From NCBI GenBank assembly GCA_021129915.1, contig JAJOKI010000120.1:1-9725 (forward strand): a stretch of DNA of 9,725 nt, read 5' to 3'. Below the pieces are notes generated by a model, which ran no database searches, had not been told where the DNA came from, and was given only the letters and a program-made list of their open reading frames with translations. This DNA is from Methanocellales archaeon (lineage in GTDB: Archaea > Halobacteriota > UBA148 > JAJOKI01). Positions 1 to 5,809 of the stretch are shown one piece after another. How positions within the stretch are numbered: the first letter of the stretch is position 1; each line of letters starts with the position of its first letter. Made by a program: the position numbers and the translations under genes.

Positions 1-143
1 AACACAGTTAGCTTATAAAAAGTTCGGTAGATAGTAGTTAGGCGACATTGACATTTGACCAGGAAAGTTATGTCAAGTGGCATCCTGCTCACCAAATTCC
101 CAGCTCGTTTATTTTTATCAGCGGAAAAGATAGGCAATTCAAA

Positions 144-563
144 TTAAAGAAACTTTCTCCGGACCTCTTCCATAATCCCACCACTACTGCATAATTTACC
201 CGAATTAAATTCCCCTATGCGCACCACTTCCGCCATCATGCCCCTGAGGCGCAATTGTCTTACCAATGCATCGGCGTCAAAATGTTGGTCATGTCCCAGC
301 GCGATGATGTCCGGTTTTATATCCTTCAGTGGCGCGAAGATGTCCATCTCACTGCCAAGAACTGCCTTATCGACCATTTTGAGTGCTTTTACCATCTCCA
401 ATCGCTGTTTCTCGGGGATTATCGGCTTTCGTTTATGTTTAATGTTCGAGTCTCTGGCAACGATGACGATTAACTCGTCCCCGAGTTCCTTTGCCTTTTT
501 AAGATATGTAAGATGGCCTGGGTGCAATATCTCAAAGGTCCCAGTCGCAAGCACTTTTATCAT
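144..563 (-). CDS. ribL: FAD synthase, archaeal RibL type
   Basis: This 139-aa cytidylyltransferase-fold protein most likely transfers a nucleotide to FMN to make FAD, the last step of flavin cofactor synthesis, in the cytosol. The N-terminus carries GTFEILHPGH (residues 8-17), the HxGH nucleotide-binding signature with H14 and H17. A second family region near the C-terminus reads LCSSGGIMEEV (124-134), in the place of the usual ISS-x-x-I motif, with one cysteine at C125. Length is close to the roughly 150 aa of the Methanocaldococcus enzyme. The ATG at 563 follows the stop of the JAMM gene without a gap, and GAGG in that gene's end can serve as its ribosome site, so it is translated as the last gene of the hypusine operon. 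The family also contains glycerol-3-phosphate and other cytidylyltransferases, so substrate assignment rests on the archaeal short form and HPGH context. Confidence 0.88.
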   Translation of the reverse strand: MIKVLATGTFEILHPGHLTYLKKAKELGDELIVIVARDSNIKHKRKPIIPEKQRLEMVKALKMVDKAVLGSEMDIFAPLKDIKPDIIALGHDQHFDADALVRQLRLRGMMAEVVRIGEFNSGKLCSSGGIMEEVRRKFL

Positions 564-989
564 TCAATCCTCATCTAAAATCGATATGTCATCCTCGATT
601 TCAACATCCAACACAGGCAATTCTATCCTTTTTCCAGCAGAGTTGTAGCATGCCCAGCTCTGCCCAGTATATGGATATCCTGCGATGATGTTATAATTGC
701 CGCCACGCCCGAACATCATCAGGTCCTCCTCTGAAGGATGTGTGTTTACAGATGGATGACTGTGAACAGACCCCACGCTATCCAGAGTCAAGGGCATCAT
801 GTACAGCCTCATAACTGCGCTGACCTCGGATGAGATGGTGCCTGGCAGTATTATCACATCGGTGATGATATCTCCCCTTGCATGCAGCAACCCGGCAAAT
901 TCATTTGGGTGTATGGACTTACACGACTCAAGTATAAATTGCAGTGCGTCCTTTGCTATGCCCTTGATACGTTTCTGGAATGGCTTCAT
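564..989 (-). CDS. JAMM/MPN+ domain metalloprotease (Mov34/PAD-1 family)
   Basis: This 141-aa protein is essentially a single JAMM domain. The complete zinc motif is present: E30 upstream, then H76-S-H78, seven residues, S86 and D89, which matches E...HxH-x7-S-x2-D exactly. Such proteins are zinc isopeptidases or proteases. In archaea some cleave ubiquitin-like SAMP conjugates or process sulfur-carrier proteins. No ubiquitin-like gene is visible in the window, so the substrate is unknown. The C-terminal tail (residues 125-141) is strongly acidic, ending EIEDDISILDED. The gene abuts deoxyhypusine synthase upstream (stop TAG, then ATG with no gap) and ribL downstream (TGA then ATG). A GGAG lies about 12 nt upstream of the ATG, a rather long spacing. 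Co-transcription with the aIF5A modification genes is inferred from this packing. Confidence 0.87.
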   Translation of the reverse strand: MKPFQKRIKGIAKDALQFILESCKSIHPNEFAGLLHARGDIITDVIILPGTISSEVSAVMRLYMMPLTLDSVGSVHSHPSVNTHPSEEDLMMFGRGGNYNIIAGYPYTGQSWACYNSAGKRIELPVLDVEIEDDISILDED

Positions 990-1913
990 CTACTTCAATC
1001 GCTCCTTTACAGCAGCTATGATGATGGGTAAAGCTATCGTTGCATCGGCATAAACTGTAACAGTATGGGCATCTTCTCCCACCTTGCCCCATGACTTTGC
1101 CTCGTCCAGCGTCGCCCCTGATAACCCGCCCGTCTCCGCGCGGTCTATGGTGAGCTGTATCGCGTAATCAAATCCAGCCCTCGGCGTGACGAGCATGGAC
1201 TGGAGTATAAAGTTCTTGGGAACGCCCCCGCCAACGAACATCGCGCCCGTCTTCTTCGCGTTATAGCAGATGTCCATGAATTCGCGCATATCCTTGAATG
1301 TGTCGACATCAAGTTTCTTGGTCTGCGTGTACAGCCATGCCTGCAGCCCTATGGCGGAATCCGCGATTGCTGGGCAGAATATCGGGACATTTTTTTCTGT
1401 AGCCATGCTTATTATCGAATTGGGGTCTTTGACCCGCATTCCTATCTCCGTCAGCAACTCCCTTATTCCCATGCATTCCCTATCGATGTCTGCAAAAATA
1501 TCCAGAAGCCTATCCTCGAAAACGGTAAAGTGACGTTCTGGGATGAAAACGTCGAATATGCGATTAATCTGCCTGCGTCCCAGTTCAAGGTCATCTACCT
1601 GCTCCGTTCCTTTGTAGTGACGTCCTCCGAATGCTTCGATCAAATCGTGAACGATGTTTGCACCAGTAGTGACGAGAACATCTATCTGCTGGTCTTTTAT
1701 CAAATCCACGACAATCTGACGCATTCCTGCCGGCACCATTGCCCCGGCGAATCCAAAAAACTTCGTCCCGTCGTCACGTAGCATCGCTTCATAAATATCA
1801 ACGGCTTCTGCCAGTCTGCCCGCACCAAACGCAGCCCCCCTCATCTCCTCAATTAGTTGATTTATCGTCATATCTGACTCAAGTCGTATTTGTTTGATTG
1901 GCTTTTGCAACAC
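990..1913 (-). CDS. dys: deoxyhypusine synthase
   Basis: This enzyme modifies one lysine of aIF5A in the first step of hypusine formation, using NAD and spermidine, or agmatine in some archaea. The domain is complete: MTINQLIEEMRGAAFGAGRL near the N-terminus, the NAD-binding segment VTTGANIVHDLIEAFGG, and the active-site lysine in GGGVPKN near residue 233, followed by AKSWGKV and VYADATIALP near the end. I place the start at a GTG (1913-1911), giving 307 aa. It lies one base after the agmatinase stop TAA and 8 nt after GAGGGG. A longer version from a TTG at 1940 would add nine residues and overlap agmatinase by 26 nt without a better ribosome site. A shorter ATG start at 1871 would remove the conserved KPIKQIRL stretch. 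It is the third gene of the aIF5A operon. Confidence 0.93.
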   Translation of the reverse strand: MLQKPIKQIRLESDMTINQLIEEMRGAAFGAGRLAEAVDIYEAMLRDDGTKFFGFAGAMVPAGMRQIVVDLIKDQQIDVLVTTGANIVHDLIEAFGGRHYKGTEQVDDLELGRRQINRIFDVFIPERHFTVFEDRLLDIFADIDRECMGIRELLTEIGMRVKDPNSIISMATEKNVPIFCPAIADSAIGLQAWLYTQTKKLDVDTFKDMREFMDICYNAKKTGAMFVGGGVPKNFILQSMLVTPRAGFDYAIQLTIDRAETGGLSGATLDEAKSWGKVGEDAHTVTVYADATIALPIIIAAVKERLK

Positions 1914-1914
1914 T

Positions 1915-2769
1915 TTACTCGCCCCTCTTTTTTGCTGCAATGAATTCCCGAATCAATTTTGCACCCAGCAAGGCGGTTTGTCCATGGTCATAGTTAGGTG
2001 CAATCTCAACCATATCAAATCCAACCGCGCGAGATGCTATGTTTTTAATGACGAATCTAACGTCAGATGGACTCATCCCAAATGGTTCGGGCGTCCCAGC
2101 CGCCGGCGCGTATGCAGGATCGATGACATCGATGTCTATTGAGAGATATATTCTATCCGTACCTAAATAATCGAGCGCCTCCTGCACCACCATATCGATG
2201 CCCTTTGATTGAACCTGCTCTGAGGTGTAAAATCTAACGCGGTTTTGCCTGGCGAAATCATATTCTTCCTTCGCTCCGCTTCGAACCCCAATGGAGACGT
2301 AGTTTTCTACTCTGCATTCCTCAAGGATGCGCCGCGAGACGCATGCATGACTCTGTTTACTTCCGCCGTATTCGTCTCTCTGGTCGAGATGCGCATCCAG
2401 CACCATGACTCCCACATCATCGAATGCTTGAATGCACGGATATGTCAGTGCATGCTCGCCGCCCATCATGATGGGCACCTTATTATCTCTTACGATTTTT
2501 TCCACTGCTAATCGTACGAGTGCAAGCGTCTCGTCTACGTTGGTGCTCACTTCAATATCGCCCAGGTCGCAGAATGGTACCTCGCATAGGTCTACGTCAT
2601 GCTCTGAACTATAGGTCTCAAAATTGTAAGATGCTGCTCGCATTGCTGCAGGTGCTAATCTGGCGCCGGGACGAAAACATGACGTGCCATCGAAAGGTGC
2701 CCCGAATATAACAAATTCCGAGTCATTATAGCCGGCATCGGCATCTGCAAAAACAGGACGGATAAACAA
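1915..2769 (-). CDS. speB: agmatinase / ureohydrolase-family protein
   Basis: This 284-aa arginase-fold enzyme should hydrolyse agmatine to putrescine and urea, or remove urea from agmatinylated aIF5A. All the manganese ligands are visible: GGEH with H106, DAHLD with D125, H127 and D129, and SIDIDVID with D212 and D214, followed by the family stretch DPAYAPAAGTPEP. DEYGGSKQSHA (132-142) matches the agmatinase substrate loop more than that of arginase. The start is a TTG at 2769, supported by GGTGAT four bases upstream and by the family-like N-terminus FIRPVFADAD. There is no in-frame ATG nearby. It begins 5 nt after the aIF5A stop and ends one base before the deoxyhypusine synthase GTG, so translation is probably coupled on both sides. 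Formiminoglutamase or guanidino hydrolase activity on another substrate cannot be excluded. Confidence 0.9.
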   Translation of the reverse strand: MFIRPVFADADAGYNDSEFVIFGAPFDGTSCFRPGARLAPAAMRAASYNFETYSSEHDVDLCEVPFCDLGDIEVSTNVDETLALVRLAVEKIVRDNKVPIMMGGEHALTYPCIQAFDDVGVMVLDAHLDQRDEYGGSKQSHACVSRRILEECRVENYVSIGVRSGAKEEYDFARQNRVRFYTSEQVQSKGIDMVVQEALDYLGTDRIYLSIDIDVIDPAYAPAAGTPEPFGMSPSDVRFVIKNIASRAVGFDMVEIAPNYDHGQTALLGAKLIREFIAAKKRGE

Positions 2770-2774
2770 TTACA

Positions 2775-3161
2775 TCACCGCATATCTATCTTTCTTTTTC
2801 CCATGCTTTCAAGATATATGATTTCCTGCCCTACACTTAATTTGCCCTGCAATTCCTTTTGAATCTTAAGCTCAAACGTAGAGTAGTCCTCCATGCACAT
2901 TAGCTGTGCGGAATCTTTTCCAGAAAAAGACAATATCTGTGCTTTCTTGCGCTCAACTATGGGCACGTATATCTTAGTACTGATTGGCTGTACTATTGAC
3001 CTTTTTTGATTGTCGAATATGCCGACTACATCTATTCGTGCCTTTGCAGACCCGTGTTTACCTGGTTTGGAAGTGACGATATTAAGGATTGCGCACGGCT
3101 CATCATCTATAATGACATATCTCCCCTGTTTGAGCGTTCTGACCTCTGTCTGTTCTTTCAT
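2775..3161 (-). CDS. eif5A: translation factor aIF5A (hypusine-containing)
   Basis: This 128-aa factor helps ribosomes through difficult peptide bonds and is the only known substrate of deoxyhypusine synthase. The hypusine loop is intact: TSKPGKHGSAKAR (30-42), with K35 as the modified lysine. An N-terminal SH3-like domain (to about residue 70) is followed by an OB-fold domain, the usual layout and length for archaeal aIF5A. The ATG at 3161 has GAGG 8 nt upstream. It is the first gene of the minus-strand operon, and its promoter region faces suhB. Placing the substrate protein in front of agmatinase and deoxyhypusine synthase fits joint regulation of the factor and its modification. Confidence 0.96.
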   Translation of the reverse strand: MKEQTEVRTLKQGRYVIIDDEPCAILNIVTSKPGKHGSAKARIDVVGIFDNQKRSIVQPISTKIYVPIVERKKAQILSFSGKDSAQLMCMEDYSTFELKIQKELQGKLSVGQEIIYLESMGKRKIDMR

Positions 3162-3245
3162 TAACGTATCCTCTCCCTTACTCTCTGTAACACCTTAATA
3201 CATATGCCACAATTTAAATGTATGTCAGTGACATACAGTAGCACC
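3162..3245. promoter_or_regulatory. divergent promoter region, aIF5A operon and suhB-nadK
   Basis: The 84-nt gap between the aIF5A ATG (minus) and the likely suhB ATG (plus) contains one clear AT box, AATTTAAATG (3211-3220), whose core TTTAAA is symmetric. Read rightwards it lies about 25-30 nt before the ATG at 3246, giving a nearly leaderless suhB message. No ribosome site is visible there, which agrees. Read leftwards it would start transcription near 3190, leaving about 28 nt of leader that includes the GGGAGAGG ribosome site of aIF5A. One box may therefore serve both directions. A second candidate for the left-going promoter is TATGTATTAA near 3196-3205. Start sites are inferred from spacing only. 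Confidence 0.5.
3219..3237. promoter_or_regulatory. perfect 19-bp palindrome, likely operator
   Basis: The sequence TGTATGTCA-G-TGACATACA is a perfect inverted repeat of 9-bp arms around one central base. It begins at the right edge of the TATA box and ends 8 nt before the likely suhB ATG, so it covers the expected transcription start of suhB-nadK. On the aIF5A side it lies where the BRE (TFB contact) would be. This placement is typical for archaeal repressors such as Lrp/AsnC, MarR, ArsR or TrmB-like dimers, but no regulator gene is present in the window, so the binding protein is unknown. Confidence 0.6.
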
Positions 3246-4019
3246 ATGAAAAGATTATGCAGAGATATCGCAGATGCAGTTGGCGATGCCATCAAAGACT
3301 ATACCAATATTGCGGAGGGGGGAGCCATACTTTACAAAGGAGCAGATGGTACTCCCACCGCAAGATTAGATGACGTCGCTGAGGGGGCAGCACTTCGCAT
3401 TTTAAAGGAAGATGGGCGGTCGATCAGGCTGGTAAGCGAAGAGATAGGAACCATCGTCTTAGGCGAGCGCCCCGAGTTCACCATCGTATTAGACCCGGTG
3501 GATGGGACATATAATGCCATCCATGGCATACCCTTCTATTCAATTTCCATAGCAGTGGGGGGCTCCGATCTCTCTCAGATATATTATGGATACATCAAGG
3601 ACCTGGTGACGGGAGATGTGTACAGCGCAGAAAGAGCCAAGGGAGCATTCATGAATGGAAAAGAGCTCCGTGTAGCCTGCAAGACCAATCTAGATGAATA
3701 TTGCGTGTCGGTTAACGGGTGTACGCCGTTGATGAATTTCATGAATAAAAACAATAAAAGGATTCGAGTGATAGGGAGCGCTTCGCTCGAATTATGTTAT
3801 GTGGCATCCAATAGGTTGGATGGATTTGTCGACATTAGAAGTCACTTGCGCATCACAGATGTGGCAGCAGGAAAATTGATTGTAGAAGAGGCGGGCGGAA
3901 TCGTGACGGACGATAACGGCGCCATACTGAACTCGCCACTCGATGTCAGAAGAAGGGTTAATATCGTAGCTGCTAATGAGGAGATACACAAGGAGTTGGT
4001 TACCAGATTACAGGGGTGA
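3246..4019 (+). CDS. suhB: inositol monophosphatase / FBPase / NADP phosphatase family protein
   Basis: This magnesium-dependent phosphatase is 257 aa from the ATG at 3246. The signature elements are all there: SEE (E65-E66) as metal ligands, DPVDGTYN (83-90) with D83 and D86, and ITDVAAG with D205 near the C-terminus. Archaeal members hydrolyse inositol-1-phosphate and fructose-1,6-bisphosphate, and some hydrolyse NADP. An ATG at 3204 in the same frame would give 271 aa. I prefer 3246 because the extra residues lie over the TATA box and palindrome and because 257 aa matches the family (about 250 aa). nadK follows after 5 nt, and in Methanocaldococcus the same two domains are fused in this order as an NADP phosphatase/NAD kinase. 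NADP phosphatase activity is therefore a reasonable alternative to gluconeogenic FBPase. Confidence 0.9.
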   Translation: MKRLCRDIADAVGDAIKDYTNIAEGGAILYKGADGTPTARLDDVAEGAALRILKEDGRSIRLVSEEIGTIVLGERPEFTIVLDPVDGTYNAIHGIPFYSISIAVGGSDLSQIYYGYIKDLVTGDVYSAERAKGAFMNGKELRVACKTNLDEYCVSVNGCTPLMNFMNKNNKRIRVIGSASLELCYVASNRLDGFVDIRSHLRITDVAAGKLIVEEAGGIVTDDNGAILNSPLDVRRRVNIVAANEEIHKELVTRLQG

Positions 4020-4024
4020 TGTAG

Positions 4025-4849
4025 GTGATACCAAAGAAAATAGGCGTTGTTTCACGATGCGACACGGTAGAGGCGGTTCAGATGGTCAATGCCATCGTGA
4101 ACTCCTTCCAGGATTCGGTCAAGATAGTTCTGGAGCCGCGGGCCGCAGCCGAAATAGGCAAGCGTGAATGCGCGTCTCCCCTATCCAAAATGGATGTGGA
4201 TATGATAATCACGGTTGGAGGAGATGGAACTATACTGCGCACCATCCAGCTGCTCTCCAAACCAACGCCCATCCTCGGCATCAATATGGGAGATGTGGGA
4301 TTTCTGGCCGATGTCCATCCGACAAATGCCAAAGAAGTGATCGAACAGGTACTCAGGGGATTTGAGATACAGAAGCGTGCGCGACTTGCCGTACACGTGA
4401 ATGATAAAAAGTTCCCTCCTGCGACCAATGAGGTGGCAATTATCACTTCAAGACCGGCCAAAATACTACACTTCAGAGTTTTGATCGATGGGAAAGAAAT
4501 CGAAACCACAAGAGCTGATGGTGTTGTAGTGGCAACACCCACCGGCTCGACTGCATATGCCATGAGCGCCGGCGGACCCATCATCGACCCACATGTAGAT
4601 GCCTTTGTGATCGTGCCCCTCGCCCCCTATAAACTATCTGCCAGACCATGGGTCATCCCGGGAGATAGTGAAATAACACTTGAGTTATTGCGCATAGACA
4701 AGAACGCCACGGTCGTCATAGACGGGCAGCATCGTCAAACCATCACAAAAGAGGACATCACTAGATTTACCAGGGCAAGAGAACCTGCGCTGTTCGTCAG
4801 GATGGATAGGGATTTTTACGCAAAAGTCCGAGACACGTTGGTGGTCTGA
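4025..4849 (+). CDS. nadK: NAD kinase
   Basis: This enzyme phosphorylates NAD to NADP with ATP or polyphosphate. The 274-aa protein has the GGDGT motif at 65-69, the NE pair at 135-136 in ATNEVAII, the glycine-rich TPTGSTAYAMSAGGP at 171-185, and DGQ at 233-235 in the C-terminal domain. The start is a GTG at 4025, with GGTGAT four bases upstream overlapping the suhB stop. The ATG that spans the suhB stop is followed at once by TAG and cannot be used. With suhB it forms a two-gene operon that may set the NADP/NAD ratio from both directions. The N-terminal region before GGDGT is short, as is usual for archaeal NAD kinases. Confidence 0.95.
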   Translation: MIPKKIGVVSRCDTVEAVQMVNAIVNSFQDSVKIVLEPRAAAEIGKRECASPLSKMDVDMIITVGGDGTILRTIQLLSKPTPILGINMGDVGFLADVHPTNAKEVIEQVLRGFEIQKRARLAVHVNDKKFPPATNEVAIITSRPAKILHFRVLIDGKEIETTRADGVVVATPTGSTAYAMSAGGPIIDPHVDAFVIVPLAPYKLSARPWVIPGDSEITLELLRIDKNATVVIDGQHRQTITKEDITRFTRAREPALFVRMDRDFYAKVRDTLVV

Positions 4850-4924
4850 ACGATGTATAAAATAGAGTCAGTCATAATTGATGATAATACAGTTTATTGG
4901 TGATATCAGCCCCATATAGATAAA

Positions 4925-4950
4925 TTTTATATAGGGATGCTTTATATAAC
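4925..4950 (+). promoter_or_regulatory. tandem TATA boxes upstream of the 102-aa gene
   Basis: TTTTATATAG (4925-4934) and TTTATATAAC (4941-4950) are both very good archaeal TATA boxes. The second lies about 45 nt before the ATG at 4994, placing transcription near 4970 with a leader of about 24 nt that keeps the AAGGTG ribosome site at 4983-4988. CCCATATA just upstream (4910-4919) can partly pair with TATATAGGG over the first box. The rest of the 144-nt gap after nadK shows nothing else I can name. Confidence 0.6.
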
Positions 4951-4993
4951 TATATTCCACATAGCTACGAGTTAAAAAAGTAAAGGTGTTCAG

Positions 4994-5302
4994 ATGATCG
5001 ATAAATTTGTCAATATAATCAAGAAGATTTTTGGTGCTGATAAGACCGGAGTAGTTACTGGTAAGGATGGGGTGGTCAGCGAGTTAATTCAGATGATTGA
5101 TGGTGTGGCAAAGGAGACGATTATTGACCGCCGAGGTTTTTCCAGACAGAAAGCTATGTATAGAGATTCTCTTAAAATTATACTGGAGAGGCGGGGGGAA
5201 GCCGAAGCAAGAGAGCTTTGTGCGTGGATTATGAACGACATAAAAAAATATGGAAAAGCTCCGAAAAGCAAAAGCGTGAGAAAGAAGGCGGGGCTTTTAT
5301 GA
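4994..5302 (+). CDS. hypothetical protein, 102 aa
   Basis: I do not recognise this gene. It has a strong TATA box, an AGGTG ribosome site 5-6 nt before the ATG, and normal codon use, so it is likely real. The product is basic and predicted mostly helical: an amphipathic N-terminal helix (DKFVNIIKKIF), a central charged helix around EARELCAWIMNDIKKYG (71-87), and a lysine/arginine-rich tail (residues 88-99) that could bind nucleic acid. No signal peptide or membrane segment is present. The TGA stop is part of ATGA, so a second reading frame can start on the stop. That next frame opens into a hydrophobic segment only if one base is added (see the following entry). It may therefore be the first gene of a small operon, or the cytosolic part of a frameshifted membrane protein. 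Confidence 0.65.
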   Translation: MIDKFVNIIKKIFGADKTGVVTGKDGVVSELIQMIDGVAKETIIDRRGFSRQKAMYRDSLKIILERRGEAEARELCAWIMNDIKKYGKAPKSKSVRKKAGLL

Positions 5303-5393
5303 TGGGCTCTATGGAAAAGCGATTGGAGCAGTTTTAATTATCGCTGGAATAATCTTTGGTCTTACTGGAATTGCGATCACAATTTTATTGTCA
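5299..5393 (+). pseudogene. possible frameshifted small membrane protein
   Basis: ATGATG at 5299 overlaps the stop of the 102-aa gene and starts a frame reading MMGSMEK before a premature TAA at 5335. In the neighbouring frame from about 5313, the sequence encodes GKAIGAVLIIAGIIFG followed by LTGIAITILLSS, a textbook membrane helix. One additional A in the AAAA run at 5314-5317 would join the two into a continuous small membrane protein. The hydrophobic frame stays open to 5633, but beyond about 5394 it lies opposite a plausible minus-strand gene and no longer looks coding. The alternatives are a sequencing or assembly indel, a real mutation, or chance hydrophobicity opposite the minus-strand frame. 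Confidence 0.3.
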
Positions 5394-5573
5394 TCAAAAG
5401 AAGCGAACAGCTCGCCCTTTAGTTTCTTGGACGCTCCCTTGGGCAGGGTAATTGTAAGCCTTCTTACTCACTTCATAACAAAATTTTGCATGCAATCCTT
5501 CGGGAACTTCTACCCACTCGCCCTCTGGCAGTGTTTCTATGTCCTCTATGGATTTGATCTTAACTTTTCTCAT
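5394..5573 (-). CDS. small hypothetical protein, 59 aa, C-terminus possibly frameshifted
   Basis: The ATG at 5573 opens a frame encoding MRKVKIKSIEDIETLPEGEW and then VEVPEGLHAKFCYEVSKKAYNYP, with a composition typical of a real archaeal protein. The short charged start followed by a LPEGEWVEVPE turn resembles small antitoxin-like or regulator-like proteins, but I cannot name a family. GGAG lies 13 nt upstream, and a TATA-like CATATAAG lies about 25 nt upstream, so the message may be leaderless. After residue 44 the annotated frame becomes less protein-like (AQGSVQETKGRAVRFF). Removing one C from the CCC run would continue instead as AKGASKKLKGELFASFDDNK and onward to a TAG at 5309, giving about 87 aa. 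Either the short form is genuine or the gene is broken. Confidence 0.4.
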   Translation of the reverse strand: MRKVKIKSIEDIETLPEGEWVEVPEGLHAKFCYEVSKKAYNYPAQGSVQETKGRAVRFF

Positions 5574-5801
5574 AGCACATTACTTTCTCCTTTTCTTATA
5601 TGTGTTCTATCGAATCTTTATCCCATTGAATAACTATTTCTCTTCTCGCCTATATCGCTTCCAAGATCGTTTCAATAGATTTATCAATTGGTAACTATGA
5701 TAAATAAGATGGTAACGACAGTTCAAGGCATAAAAATGCACAAAAAAATATCGGCAACAGCCTCAATCTACCCAAACTTCACCACCGACTAAATCAAAGA
5801 T
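5574..5801. other. intergenic region with gene remnants, minus strand
   Basis: No intact gene is visible in this AT-rich interval. On the minus strand one frame (5694 down to 5596) reads DKSIETILEAI, a TAG, then ARREIVIQWDKDSIEHI and TAA. It looks like a decayed or interrupted short gene directly upstream of the 59-aa gene. Another minus frame reads MHFYALNCRYHL and onward to KRYRREEK from a GTG near 5740, without any family match I know. The right part holds oligo-T and hairpin signals for the end of the deaminase transcript. Confidence 0.3.
5732..5748 (-). terminator. oligo-T transcription terminator for the dCMP deaminase gene
   Basis: Read on the minus strand, this interval has seven consecutive T (5748-5742) followed by five more T (5736-5732), about 55-70 nt after the deaminase stop. 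Runs of T are the main archaeal termination signal. The hairpin at 5785-5809 lies just before it. Confidence 0.4.
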
Positions 5802-5809
5802 TTAGACGG
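5785..5809 (-). repeat. hairpin over the dCMP deaminase stop codon
   Basis: CCG-A-CTAAATC, loop AAA, GATTTAG-A-CGG forms a 10-bp stem with one A/A mismatch. The TAA stop of the deaminase gene (5804-5802) lies within its right arm. It may help end transcription together with the T-runs at 5732-5748, or protect the 3' end. It directly abuts the 28-bp palindromic repeat on its right. Confidence 0.5.

Noticed and set aside
1..194. Short frames at the left edge: a plus frame ending at 34 (TQLAYKKFGR), a plus frame 42-194 (TLTFDQESYVKWHPAHQIPS and onward), and a minus frame from 83 running off the edge
   Set aside because: All are short without a start and ribosome site, or overlap ribL. They might be the ends of neighbouring or decayed genes, but nothing supports one over another. 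TTATAAAAAG at 13-22 resembles a TATA box without an evident gene behind it.
4078..4584. Long minus-strand frame of 168 aa opposite nadK
   Set aside because: It is the antisense shadow of a clear NAD kinase gene with intact motifs and has no similarity to a known family.
4910..4940. Inverted repeat CCCATATA / TATATAGGG as an operator
   Set aside because: The arms do not match perfectly, and the similarity is explained by the AT-rich TATA boxes.
5388..5633. Plus-strand frame of 81 aa from a TTG codon
   Set aside because: No ribosome site. Most of it lies opposite the better-supported minus-strand gene at 5394-5573, and only its first part belongs to the hydrophobic frame already described.
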